This document shows positions 1 to 7,338 of a DNA stretch of 16,576 nt, piece by piece. Both the position numbers and the translations under genes were made by a program. Numbering within the stretch: the first letter of the stretch is position 1; each line of letters starts with the position of its first letter. Source of the DNA: Deferribacterales bacterium UBA4806 (lineage in GTDB: Bacteria; Chrysiogenota; Deferribacteres; Deferribacterales; UBA228); the NCBI GenBank assembly GCA_002402635.1, contig DHGE01000058.1, forward strand, positions 9,118-25,693, read 5' to 3'. The notes below the pieces were generated by a model. That model saw only the letters and a program-made list of their open reading frames with translations, did not search any database and had not been told where the DNA came from.

Positions 1-118
1 TATCTTTATTGTAGAGATAAACCTGTGCTGGCAGATATGGGTCATTCGGGATTTCTAATAAATATATAAATCTGACATTAGTAAATAAAAGAAGTAACGT
101 AAACACTAATTTTTTCAT
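1..118 (-). CDS. Exported protein, N-terminal fragment only (runs off left edge)
   Basis: Reading the minus strand from an ATG at 118 gives an open frame of 39 codons to the window edge. It begins MKKLVFTLLLLFTNV, a lysine pair followed by a leucine-rich core typical of a Sec signal peptide. The visible mature part, about 20 residues, includes the stretch PAQVYLYNKD. No Shine-Dalgarno sequence is seen upstream. It is divergent from the secreted protein at 222 and shares a 103-base spacer with it. That protein has a loosely similar piece early in its mature region (YPIKFYLYKK), so the two could be related, but the overlap is too short to conclude this. Function cannot be assigned. Confidence 0.55.
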   Translation of the reverse strand, partial: MKKLVFTLLLLFTNVRFIYLLEIPNDPYLPAQVYLYNKD

Positions 119-162
119 ATTTTTTAAAGTTATTATTAAATTAAAAGTTATTCAATAGTAGA

Positions 163-192
163 TTGCAATAAACATAAAATATATGTTATGTT
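163..192 (+). promoter_or_regulatory. Possible sigma-70-like promoter for the secreted protein
   Basis: TTGCAA (163-168) and TATGTT (187-192) are separated by 18 bases, and a start site near 199 would precede the chosen start codon at 222. In sequence this AT-rich such matches arise often by chance, so the call is weak. If real, it also argues against the upstream ATG at 183, which would lie before the transcript start. Confidence 0.25.
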
Positions 193-221
193 ATAATAAA
201 TTTACGAGGAATAAGCTTAAT

Positions 222-1709
222 ATGAATAAACTATATTTTGTCTCCTTTATATGCTATTTTATATTGCACTCAATTATTGGGACTGCGCAAAATAATTCAG
301 TAATGGATAATAGCACAGGCTTTGTTGATCTCGATACTGTCTCAGTTGTTGGTTTTTATGAGAATTATCCAATTAAATTTTATCTATATAAGAAACTGAG
401 TGAAACAACAGATGCTGCAGGTAGAAAGGTGTTAGAGTGTGGTCCAACGCCATTTAACTTTAATATTAATTTTCAAGTGGTTAAAAACAGGAATATTGCA
501 GGATTCGGCCTTTTTGATAATCTCACATCAAGTATTTCTGAAATTCTTATTCATCCAGGAACTATGCATTTTACTAATCTTGATAATGTGACGACACCTC
601 CTATTTCGGATCATAATTTACCTACTTTTGGAGGACTGGTTACAGTAGGAAATATTAACAAGTATAATGTACTGTTAGATGATTTTCCGGCTCCAGACTA
701 CAATGAATTAATGCTACTCACGTGGGGTGATGATGATTATGAATATTTAGTTAATACTGACTTTAATATTTTTGAGTTTAAAACAGGTGTAATGAAAAAA
801 CTCCATCTCTTTGAAGTGCCATATAACATAGCTGGTTGTGATAGAGCCTGCAGACCCCTTTATTGCACTTCAAGTGGATTATATTTTCGTAGTAACATGG
901 AAGCTGAGTTTAGTGACATTATTCCAGATAGAGTTGAAACATACCGTGATGAAACAGGTGCTCAGGACGCTGTTGTAACACTGCGTATTAAATTTAATAA
1001 ATTAGAGAACACTCTATATGACACTATAGAGAATGCTATTGAACAGTGGGTAGTTAGCCCCCAGGATAGTGAAATACAACAGCTAAGGAACATACTATCA
1101 AAACCCTTTCAAGACATATCAGATGCTTATTGTAGTGATAACAACACTGACAGCTGTTTGCCAGTTGGTGGAAATCCAATGTGCAATAAGGTCAGTGAAC
1201 CTAATTTAGTTGATTATTTATTTTGTGGTTCAACTTCACGTTTTTTTCTTCCCACAAAACAATTCCCCTTAGTTGTTTCAAGCTTAGTAGCAGGAATTGG
1301 AGACTATTTTGGGAACCCCACTTCTTCAGTGCCTTTAAATTTATTGCAATTATTTTCTACAGGCTGGCCTGTTTATGGTTTCAGAATAGAATATGTAAAG
1401 ATTGAATATGAACCTGTTCACAATGAACCAGCTCTTAATCCACTTGTATACAGTATTAATGAAAATTATGGTAGGGATTATGCTTATATAAGGTCGCCTG
1501 ATCTGTTTGAATGGTTTGGAAATGAACCGGTAGAAAAGGTTATTGATTTAAAAGTTGTTGATGGGAAAAAAATCGAGGATGCTTTAAAAGAATATCACAA
1601 TACAAGTCTGGATTATAATATAAAGATAATACTCTATTTGATAGGAGATTATCCGACAAAAGCAAAGATAATTAGGAATGGTAAACTATATATTGATCTT
1701 GATAACTAA
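222..1709 (+). CDS. Secreted cysteine-containing protein of unknown function
   Basis: This is a 495-residue exported protein that I do not recognise. The start at 222 is preferred over the in-frame ATG at 183. It begins MNKLYFVSFICYF, a clean signal peptide ending near residue 22 (GTAQ), and has GAGGA 11 bases upstream; the 183 start would add 13 polar residues before it. The predicted mature protein has eight cysteines, at about 73, 206, 210, 215, 304, 312, 321 and 335. The even number and close spacing (CDRAC, then C215; C312 and C321) suggest disulfides formed in the periplasm or outside the cell. The rest is rich in aromatic, Asp and Asn residues with no internal membrane helix, repeat or known catalytic motif. 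It is divergent from another exported protein at the left edge. No function is proposed. Confidence 0.75.
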   Translation: MNKLYFVSFICYFILHSIIGTAQNNSVMDNSTGFVDLDTVSVVGFYENYPIKFYLYKKLSETTDAAGRKVLECGPTPFNFNINFQVVKNRNIAGFGLFDNLTSSISEILIHPGTMHFTNLDNVTTPPISDHNLPTFGGLVTVGNINKYNVLLDDFPAPDYNELMLLTWGDDDYEYLVNTDFNIFEFKTGVMKKLHLFEVPYNIAGCDRACRPLYCTSSGLYFRSNMEAEFSDIIPDRVETYRDETGAQDAVVTLRIKFNKLENTLYDTIENAIEQWVVSPQDSEIQQLRNILSKPFQDISDAYCSDNNTDSCLPVGGNPMCNKVSEPNLVDYLFCGSTSRFFLPTKQFPLVVSSLVAGIGDYFGNPTSSVPLNLLQLFSTGWPVYGFRIEYVKIEYEPVHNEPALNPLVYSINENYGRDYAYIRSPDLFEWFGNEPVEKVIDLKVVDGKKIEDALKEYHNTSLDYNIKIILYLIGDYPTKAKIIRNGKLYIDLDN

Positions 1710-1726
1710 TAATTTCAAATTATTAG
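1706..1726 (+). terminator. Perfect AT-rich palindrome at the end of the secreted-protein gene
   Basis: CTAATAATTT (1706-1715) is followed after one base by its exact reverse complement, AAATTATTAG (1717-1726). It overlaps the TAA stop of the gene at 222-1709. The RNA could form a stem of about 8 bp. It has little G+C and no adjacent T tract, so it may be a weak bidirectional terminator between convergent genes, an mRNA 3' end stabiliser, or chance. Confidence 0.3.
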
Positions 1727-1740
1727 GGATTTAATAGGGC

Positions 1741-1755
1741 AAGGCAAGCCTTTTT
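1741..1755 (+). terminator. Short hairpin with T tract, possible terminator
   Basis: AAGGCAAGCCTTTTT forms a small hairpin (AAGG/CCTT around CAAG) running into five Ts on the plus strand. It lies 32 bases after the stop of the secreted-protein gene and 8 bases before the stop of the convergent DUF2891 gene. The stem is only four pairs, so it would be weak by itself. Confidence 0.3.
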
Positions 1756-1762
1756 ATGTTAA

Positions 1763-2884
1763 TTACTGATTATTAAAAACATCGAGCATATATACTGCAA
1801 AGGTTGCAAGCCAATGCTCTCCCTCATAAAACCCACTTGCTACATTTGAAAGGGCATCTGTTGCATGTAATTTTGCTGCATTTAGAAGAACAATTTTAGC
1901 TGGATCACTATCATCCAAAGCTTTCCCTATATTATACATGCACCAAGCTCTACTCAAATTTAATCCATCTAAATGAACAATTTGTGGATCCGATCTGTCT
2001 CCAACTACAGCAGGAGTAAGTAAAGTCTTTGGTTCACCACTTGCTATATTTGGTAAAAAGGTGTGAAACCACTTAGAAAATTCTTCTTTTGAAAGAATTT
2101 TACGCATTAAATCGGCTTCTATTAGGCATGGTGATAAAAAATCATTGCCATTTGGTTCAAATTCTGCAGGACAATTTTTATCATTAATAAAGTAACTGTT
2201 AGATCTTTCTATTATAAGTTTTTCTATGGCTTCGTCTCCTGTAGTTCTTGCATAGTCTAAAGCGAATGAGAAACCAAAGGCTGTATTTGGATGAAGGCCA
2301 GTTCTGATAGGATAAGTTTGGCTAGGAAAATAAACTAAAAATTTGTTTGAAATTTCTTTTGCTAAAGGTTCTAAAGCATGTTTCCATTTTTTTGCATTTT
2401 CATCTTGCCATAGATATGTTTCTTCATAGAGTTTTAGCAGCCATGCCCAACCGTAGGGTCTTTCAAAACTCTTTCTATTTTCATTATTTATATATTCAAT
2501 CTCTTTTAATATATTTTCCATTGTTATATTCTCATTAAGTCTGTTAATAATATTGCTTGCAATTTTCAATTGTGGAAAATTTTTTAACAAGTATACTAGT
2601 AGCCAATGACCATGCACAGATGAATGCCAATCATAGCAACCATAAAAGGATGGATGCAGCTGTTTTGGTGATTTAATATCATTTTGTCCTGTAATAACAT
2701 GGTCTGGTTTATTTGGGTATTCTTTTTGAATACAGTTGAAAGGTAAAAGTGCTAGAGTCTCTGCAATTTCAGCATTTAAAGTGAAATTCATATTTAATTC
2801 CTCTGTGTGTGAAAATGATGGTAATATAAAAATCATTACAATCATATAAACCTTTAAATGTTTCATAATATATTTTAACATCAT
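1763..2884 (-). CDS. Exported DUF2891 family protein
   Basis: The 373-residue product matches the DUF2891 family along its length. Recognisable blocks are HPSFYGCYDWHSSVHGHW (77-94), RPYGWAWLLKL (142-152), HPNTAFGFSFALDYAR (198-213), DFLSPCLIEADLMR (248-261), DRSDPQIVHLDGLNLSRAWC (296-315) and GEHWLATFAVY (355-365). The helix-rich pattern with conserved Trp, His and Asp recalls alpha/alpha-barrel proteins, but to my knowledge no reaction is established for the family. Many relatives look cytosolic; this one carries a signal peptide, KHLKVYMIVMIFILPSF, so it probably acts in the periplasm. Met7 (start at 2866) gives a tidier signal peptide than Met1; no Shine-Dalgarno sequence separates them. 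The gene is convergent with the secreted protein and follows the transporter unit after 112 bases. Confidence 0.85.
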   Translation of the reverse strand: MMLKYIMKHLKVYMIVMIFILPSFSHTEELNMNFTLNAEIAETLALLPFNCIQKEYPNKPDHVITGQNDIKSPKQLHPSFYGCYDWHSSVHGHWLLVYLLKNFPQLKIASNIINRLNENITMENILKEIEYINNENRKSFERPYGWAWLLKLYEETYLWQDENAKKWKHALEPLAKEISNKFLVYFPSQTYPIRTGLHPNTAFGFSFALDYARTTGDEAIEKLIIERSNSYFINDKNCPAEFEPNGNDFLSPCLIEADLMRKILSKEEFSKWFHTFLPNIASGEPKTLLTPAVVGDRSDPQIVHLDGLNLSRAWCMYNIGKALDDSDPAKIVLLNAAKLHATDALSNVASGFYEGEHWLATFAVYMLDVFNNQ

Positions 2885-2972
2885 TAAATAATATTAATCA
2901 AGTGAAATATGTATATTTATTAGTAAATTAATAATATATTATGATATTAACATTAAAATATTCTATAATTGT

Positions 2973-3007
2973 ATGATAAATAAAGGAATTTATAGATCAT
3001 TTATCAT
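2973..3007 (-). terminator. Inverted repeat at the 3' end of the transporter unit
   Basis: ATGATAAAT (2973-2981) and its reverse complement ATTTATCAT (2999-3007) flank 17 bases that hold a smaller TAAA/TTTA pairing. The repeat overlaps the last codons and stop of the small subunit gene. It is AT-only apart from one pair per arm, and on the minus strand it is followed by AT-rich sequence without a clear T tract. It could mark the end of this unit, but the support is weak. Confidence 0.25.
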
Positions 3008-3104
3008 TATTTTTTGATTTAAGTGCTATATATATGAAAATAAAAGCTGCACCAAAAATAGTAACATATGACAAAATCATTGTAATAAGAGCAGAGATCT
3101 TCAT
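2997..3104 (-). CDS. MetS-type small subunit of an NSS transporter (35 aa)
   Basis: A 35-codon frame begins at 3104 with ATG overlapping the TGA of the large transporter subunit (ATGA). AAGGA lies 6 bases upstream, a good ribosome binding site. The product starts MKISALITMILSYVTIF, continues through one hydrophobic span of about 25 residues and ends in a short polar tail, KSKNNDK. This is the plan of the MetS family of NSS transporter small subunits. In Corynebacterium glutamicum, MetS is required with MetP for methionine and alanine uptake. One transmembrane helix, translational coupling and strict adjacency all support a real accessory subunit. It falls below usual gene-length cutoffs and is easily missed. 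Confidence 0.85.
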   Translation of the reverse strand: MKISALITMILSYVTIFGAAFIFIYIALKSKNNDK

Positions 3105-4588
3105 AGCAGTTCCTTGAATATATCTTTATTATACCAGTTAAGTCTTGTGAGCAAATAAGCCAATATTATTAAAAATGCAACAACACACCAGCCAAGATAG
3201 AGTAGGGCATTAATTGAGTATCCGCCATAGGGTTTTACAATGTCTGAATAAAAATTAAGACATAATGTCATAAAAAGTATAAGTGGTGTTATGTATTTAA
3301 TAAAACCGTCCCACCATATTCCTATTTTTATATCAGAAACGGCATTTGCATGTTTTTTTAACATAGTTATATTAAAAAACCATCCTAATAACAAAACCTC
3401 AAAAAAACCAGATAAAACAATACCAAAATTATTTATAAAGTGGTCAACTATATCCAAAATCAAGAGACCAGCGCCTGTTGTAAAAATAAGACTTATCATG
3501 CATCCAATAGTGCAATATATAGATGTAATAATTTTTCTGGGCCTATGTAGTTTATCCATAAATGCCGATATTACAGTTTCAATTATTGATATTTCAGATG
3601 TAAACCCAGCAAAAATTATAGCAAGAAAAAAGAGCACTCCAATAAGTGCTGCGAGATAGGGCATCTGATTAATAGCCTCTGGTATTGTTGCAAATGCTAA
3701 GAAAACTCCTGAAAGATTTTCTGGAATAACTCCCCCACTTTTAAACGCCATAAACCCAACTACCGAAAAAACAGCTGTAGCAGCAAGTAAGCTGAACCCA
3801 CAATCCATAAGACCAGTAATAAAAGCATTGTTTGTAATATCTGCGTTTTTTGGCAGATAACTTGAATATGTTATCATAATAGCAAAGGCTACAGATAATG
3901 AGAAAAATACCTGTCCATATGCATCAACCCAAGCGCTGCCATCAAATATTTTTGAAAAATCTGGTGTGAAAAGTAAATTTAAGCCAATAGATGAGCCTGG
4001 CAGGAAAATCCCTCTAATGACTATTATAATCATTATAATAAAGAGGGTGGGCATCAAAAATTTATTTACAAATTCAATTCCACGCCTTATCCCACTATTA
4101 AGAATGATATATGAGAAAAGCCAAACACATATTATTGATAACGTTACGTTGTACCTCATACCATTTAATTCAAAGGGTGAACCAGAAATTTTTAGAAAAT
4201 TATTTAAGAAGAAGTTAACTGTATCTGATCCCCAAGATAGATTAAAGGCAAATAAAAAATAATTAACAGCCCAGGCTATTACAACAGAATAATATATAGA
4301 TATTACAACACTGATAAGAATTTGCCACCATCCAATAAACTCCCATTTTTTATTGATTTTTGCAAATACTAATGGAGCAGATCCTTTGTATTTATGACCA
4401 ATGGTAAATTCTAAAATGAGGATGGGAATACCAGCTGTTATTAATGCAAAAAAGTAGAGGAGAAGAAATGCACCTCCCCCATTATCATATGTCAGATAGG
4501 GAAACCTCCATATATTACCCAATCCAACTGCAGAGCCAATAGCTGCTAATAAAAAGCCATATCTATTTTTCCATTCTTCTTTTTTCAT
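3101..4588 (-). CDS. Sodium-dependent transporter, neurotransmitter:sodium symporter (SNF/NSS) family
   Basis: The 495-residue inner-membrane protein has about 12 hydrophobic spans and the LeuT-like family signatures. TM1 contains GSAVGLGNIWRFPY (18-31), the unwound Na+/substrate segment. TM6 contains GQVFFSLSVAFAIMITYSSY. TM8 contains AGFTSEIS, placing Thr/Ser where LeuT has its Na2 ligands. It should import an amino acid with Na+. Because it is paired with a MetS-type small subunit, methionine, alanine or a similar neutral amino acid is the best guess, by analogy with MetPS. GAGG lies 10 bases before the ATG. The gene is divergent from rpsT, with 153 bases between the starts. Family assignment is firm; the substrate is inferred. 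Confidence 0.95.
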   Translation of the reverse strand: MKKEEWKNRYGFLLAAIGSAVGLGNIWRFPYLTYDNGGGAFLLLYFFALITAGIPILILEFTIGHKYKGSAPLVFAKINKKWEFIGWWQILISVVISIYYSVVIAWAVNYFLFAFNLSWGSDTVNFFLNNFLKISGSPFELNGMRYNVTLSIICVWLFSYIILNSGIRRGIEFVNKFLMPTLFIIMIIIVIRGIFLPGSSIGLNLLFTPDFSKIFDGSAWVDAYGQVFFSLSVAFAIMITYSSYLPKNADITNNAFITGLMDCGFSLLAATAVFSVVGFMAFKSGGVIPENLSGVFLAFATIPEAINQMPYLAALIGVLFFLAIIFAGFTSEISIIETVISAFMDKLHRPRKIITSIYCTIGCMISLIFTTGAGLLILDIVDHFINNFGIVLSGFFEVLLLGWFFNITMLKKHANAVSDIKIGIWWDGFIKYITPLILFMTLCLNFYSDIVKPYGGYSINALLYLGWCVVAFLIILAYLLTRLNWYNKDIFKELL

Positions 4589-4679
4589 CTCTTTTTTTCC
4601 TCAAAAAGTATTATTCACTTTTATTTATTTCTATATAAATGTCAAATAAATATTTAACAGCTTGGGATTACAATTAATC

Positions 4680-4708
4680 TTGACTTGTTTTGAATTTTTT
4701 GTTATGTT
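4680..4708 (+). promoter_or_regulatory. Sigma-70-like promoter of rpsT
   Basis: TTGACT (4680-4685) and TATGTT (4703-4708) are spaced by exactly 17 bases, close to consensus. The predicted start near 4715 leaves a 5' leader of about 27 bases before rpsT, containing the ribosome binding site. It sits in the only spacer upstream of this single-gene unit. Confidence 0.6.
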
Positions 4709-4741
4709 CCAAAATTCATATAAAGAAGTAGGAGAGTAATT

Positions 4742-5017
4742 ATGGCACATTCGGCTTCAGCAAAAAAAAGAATAAGGCAAAGTGAAAAGGCTAGACTAAG
4801 AAATAAATCATATAAATCTAGGATGAAGACATATATTAAAAAATTTTTAACTTCACTGGAGCAGGAGAATAAAGAAGCAGCGGTAGAAGCATACAAAATG
4901 GCTGCTAAAATTATAGATAGAACTGCATCAAAAGGTGTAATTCACAAGAATGCAGCTGCACGCAGAAAATCTAGATTATCTAAAAAATTGAAAGTATTTA
5001 CTGTCGAAAACCAATAA
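4742..5017 (+). CDS. rpsT: 30S ribosomal protein S20
   Basis: The 91-residue, strongly basic protein has the S20 signature: MAHSASAKKRIRQSEKARLR at the N-terminus, then long helices and an Ala-rich AAKIIDRTASKGVIHKNAAA segment before the basic RRKSRLSKK. S20 binds the 5' domain of 16S rRNA early in assembly of the small subunit. The length is normal for the family. AGGAG at 4730-4734 stands 7 bases before the ATG. The gene is a single-gene unit, as rpsT often is, with its own promoter and convergent with the GNAT-like gene downstream. No truncation or odd residue is seen. Confidence 0.97.
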   Translation: MAHSASAKKRIRQSEKARLRNKSYKSRMKTYIKKFLTSLEQENKEAAVEAYKMAAKIIDRTASKGVIHKNAAARRKSRLSKKLKVFTVENQ

Positions 5018-5040
5018 AAAGATTTATAAAGAAGACAAAT

Positions 5041-5073
5041 AGTTAAGATAGTATTTTCCTATCAATCTTAACT
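5041..5073 (+). terminator. Inverted repeat between convergent rpsT and GNAT-like genes
   Basis: AGTTAAGAT (5041-5049) and ATCTTAACT (5065-5073) form a 9-bp stem with a 15-base loop; an alternative inner pairing is GATAG/CTATC. The repeat covers the stop codon of the minus-strand gene and lies 24 bases after rpsT. Neither strand has a long T tract after it, so it may act as a modest bidirectional terminator. Confidence 0.4.
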
Positions 5074-5901
5074 TTCCCAGTGAGCCCATCCAGGATTTCT
5101 ATGTCTTATCCCTTCAATACCTAAATATAGGATAACACCGATATATGTAATAAAATACCCAATCTTAGCATATTGTCTTCCTGATAAGAGCATGCAATCT
5201 CCTCTTTTGATATAGTCAAAATCTGGTGGGGCATACTTAAGAATTATGTGTTCTTTATTTACAGGTTCTAATCTTTTGTGAGAACCAGGATACATATTTT
5301 TTAGAAAGAAGGGGTTATCATCTAATAATGGTGTATACCCGTAACGTCTAATATAATGCCAAGCAATTTTCTTTAAGGTTTTTTTGGGGTTATAGTTTGT
5401 TTCCAGAAGTAAATATCTATAATTATAAAACATTATCATTGTCTTTGGATTACAGCTTGTTCCAAGTCCTATTACATACTTAATGTTATCTTTTTTGGCA
5501 TAATATCTATTTAATAGATACATTAGCAATAGACTTAGTTTTTTTGACAATTTTTTCCCCTGGAATTCAGGTTTTACCATAATTTCGTCAACAGTGAACA
5601 TCCCATATATCTGTTCTTCCCATGTTGCACCTAATGCAAATGCTATAACCTCATTTTTATAAGTTATAAAAACGAGATAATCTCTTTTTTTTAGATAATC
5701 AAAAAAATTTTCTTGAGCTTGCCACGTTGAATCTTCAACATATTTACATGCTAAAGTTATTGGATGGTCAGGCGTTAACTTTACTTTTCTTAAATCAATT
5801 GCATAATAAAAATAGGGCCATTTATCAATCAATAGGTACTGTTCAATTTCAGAAGTTTTCAACTTAGTGGTAGTTTCTTCAAGTTTCGCTCTATCCTCCA
5901 T
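5068..5901 (-). CDS. Divergent GNAT-like N-acyltransferase with hydrophobic C-terminal segment
   Basis: The start at 5901 is preferred over one at 5931 because AGGAGG stands just 4 bases upstream of it. The 277-residue product has a GNAT-like core. Residues about 76-125 read as strand-strand-strand-helix, with FTVDEIMVKPEFQGKKLSKKL (about 102-122) matching motif A, the acyl-CoA pyrophosphate loop. The usual Q-G-x-G-x-G/A glycines are replaced by Lys and Ser (QGKKLS), so acyl-CoA binding is uncertain. A hydrophobic span at about 247-263 near the C-terminus could anchor it to the membrane. It is the last of four minus-strand genes, 61 bases after the Ntn-hydrolase. It may transfer an acyl or aminoacyl group to the product of that block. 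The fold call is fair; the substrate is unknown. Confidence 0.6.
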   Translation of the reverse strand: MEDRAKLEETTTKLKTSEIEQYLLIDKWPYFYYAIDLRKVKLTPDHPITLACKYVEDSTWQAQENFFDYLKKRDYLVFITYKNEVIAFALGATWEEQIYGMFTVDEIMVKPEFQGKKLSKKLSLLLMYLLNRYYAKKDNIKYVIGLGTSCNPKTMIMFYNYRYLLLETNYNPKKTLKKIAWHYIRRYGYTPLLDDNPFFLKNMYPGSHKRLEPVNKEHIILKYAPPDFDYIKRGDCMLLSGRQYAKIGYFITYIGVILYLGIEGIRHRNPGWAHWES

Positions 5902-5962
5902 AAATCCTCCTAGAGCACATATATATAGCATAATATATGGCTTGGAAATATCAAGTCTTTAG

Positions 5963-7294
5963 TTATATTGAATACCCTAATATATTCATAACAAGTGAAT
6001 CAGCATTTCTGTAAGCAGATTTCAGCCATATTTTAAAGGAATTGATATTGCTTCTAATGGGTATATTATTTTTACCGGTATATGTTTCATAGGCATAGTT
6101 TACAGCATCATTTGAAAAGGTTTTTAATATTTCTTCCACTTTCTTAGGATCCTTTACATTTTTGATATATTCTTTTATCCTCTTGTCTCCATCTATTAAA
6201 TTATTTTCTATATCAAAGGTTGTTTTTTGCCATTCAATTAATTTTTCTTTATTCATCGTCATATCCTTAATTCCAGGAATTTCAACATACCGATTTAGAC
6301 TACCGTTGTTGCTATAAATTTCTAACTCTTTATCAATAATAGCGACGTTAAAAGGTGCTGAACCAAGTGCATTGGTTTTAACAGCCTTTGGTAAAAAATG
6401 AGCAGCTGGATATAATGGTACAAAAACTCCCACAGAAGGCTCTCCTAAATTTACCCACATTGTTGATAAGTTAGGATCCTCTCCTGGAGCTACTCCTTCA
6501 ATTACAACACCCAATCTTGTATATGCTCTGCTAATACAATACCTGGTATTAAAATTCGTTAAGTTCTGAGAGGTATCATTATCGCATACATCTTTTGAGA
6601 TTTCCTGCATCACAGTTTTTGGTGTGAGCTCATTTTGATTAAAATAATAAGTTAGAAGATCCGTTGCTCTGTGTGATCTTGCTTCACTTGTACTGTCGTA
6701 TATTTCGTGAAGATCAATATAATTTGTTTTATTTGAAAAATGCTCAATGTTGGCATCATGCTTGATAAAATCAACAGGTTCCCTTAAGTCAGCATATGCT
6801 TCATAGTGGAGGGCGCCTCCAAAGGCATCTATAACAACAAAATTTGAGCTTGTAGCATAAAACTTCTCTGGATAGTTGTGCGTTCCTATAAGCAATTTCT
6901 CAAAGCATTCAACTGTTTTACAGTTGCTAAGAGCTTTTTCTAAAATAGGCTCATCTACATTGATTAGCTCTTTTAATGCTGAACCAGTATATGCTGAGGT
7001 ATTTGCTATGGCTAGCCCTGCTTCATTAACGCCAGCTGAACATATAGAAATAACATCTGGATATAATTTTTCTTCAATGCAAATATAACTGCCAATTTCT
7101 GGATTGTTAGCTTTAAAACGCCTTACACCTATAAAAAATCCTGCTGGGTCATCTCTATTTTTCCAAATAATGGGTCTTCCCTCTTGTGCAGCTTGAGTTG
7201 AAATAACAAGAATGTCACAGCTTAAAGCAAGCGAATAGGATAGTAATATTATACAGCCTATAATATAAGGATTAAGAATACTTTTTGATAACAT
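5963..7294 (-). CDS. Exported Ntn-hydrolase, peptidase C45 / acyltransferase-like
   Basis: The 443-residue product looks like a cysteine N-terminal-nucleophile hydrolase of the C45 (isopenicillin N acyltransferase) / linear-amide hydrolase superfamily. Cys26 would be the nucleophile. GRPIIWKNRDD (39-49) supplies the N-x-D element about 20 residues later, and GVNEAGLAIANTS matches the oxyanion/Asn region. Such enzymes cleave or exchange amide bonds of lipids, bile salts, penicillins or peptides. A signal peptide (residues 1-25, ending SLALS) stops just before Cys26, so signal peptidase could create the active N-terminus. GAGGAG 5 bases upstream supports the start. It follows the flippase-like gene by 44 bases. 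A lipoprotein reading of Cys26 is less likely because position -3 is Ala. Confidence 0.75.
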   Translation of the reverse strand: MLSKSILNPYIIGCIILLSYSLALSCDILVISTQAAQEGRPIIWKNRDDPAGFFIGVRRFKANNPEIGSYICIEEKLYPDVISICSAGVNEAGLAIANTSAYTGSALKELINVDEPILEKALSNCKTVECFEKLLIGTHNYPEKFYATSSNFVVIDAFGGALHYEAYADLREPVDFIKHDANIEHFSNKTNYIDLHEIYDSTSEARSHRATDLLTYYFNQNELTPKTVMQEISKDVCDNDTSQNLTNFNTRYCISRAYTRLGVVIEGVAPGEDPNLSTMWVNLGEPSVGVFVPLYPAAHFLPKAVKTNALGSAPFNVAIIDKELEIYSNNGSLNRYVEIPGIKDMTMNKEKLIEWQKTTFDIENNLIDGDKRIKEYIKNVKDPKKVEEILKTFSNDAVNYAYETYTGKNNIPIRSNINSFKIWLKSAYRNADSLVMNILGYSI

Positions 7295-7338
7295 ATTTTC
7301 TCCTCATTTTATTTGTATATACATTATGCATAGGGGAA

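Noticed and set aside
3291..4262. Plus-strand frames opposite the sodium symporter gene
   Set aside because: They are antisense shadows of a full-length transporter with intact family motifs.
7210..7225. Lipoprotein reading of Cys26 in the Ntn-hydrolase
   Set aside because: The -3 residue is Ala rather than Leu, Val or Ile, and Cys26 has the right spacing to the N-R-D-D motif to be the catalytic nucleophile.
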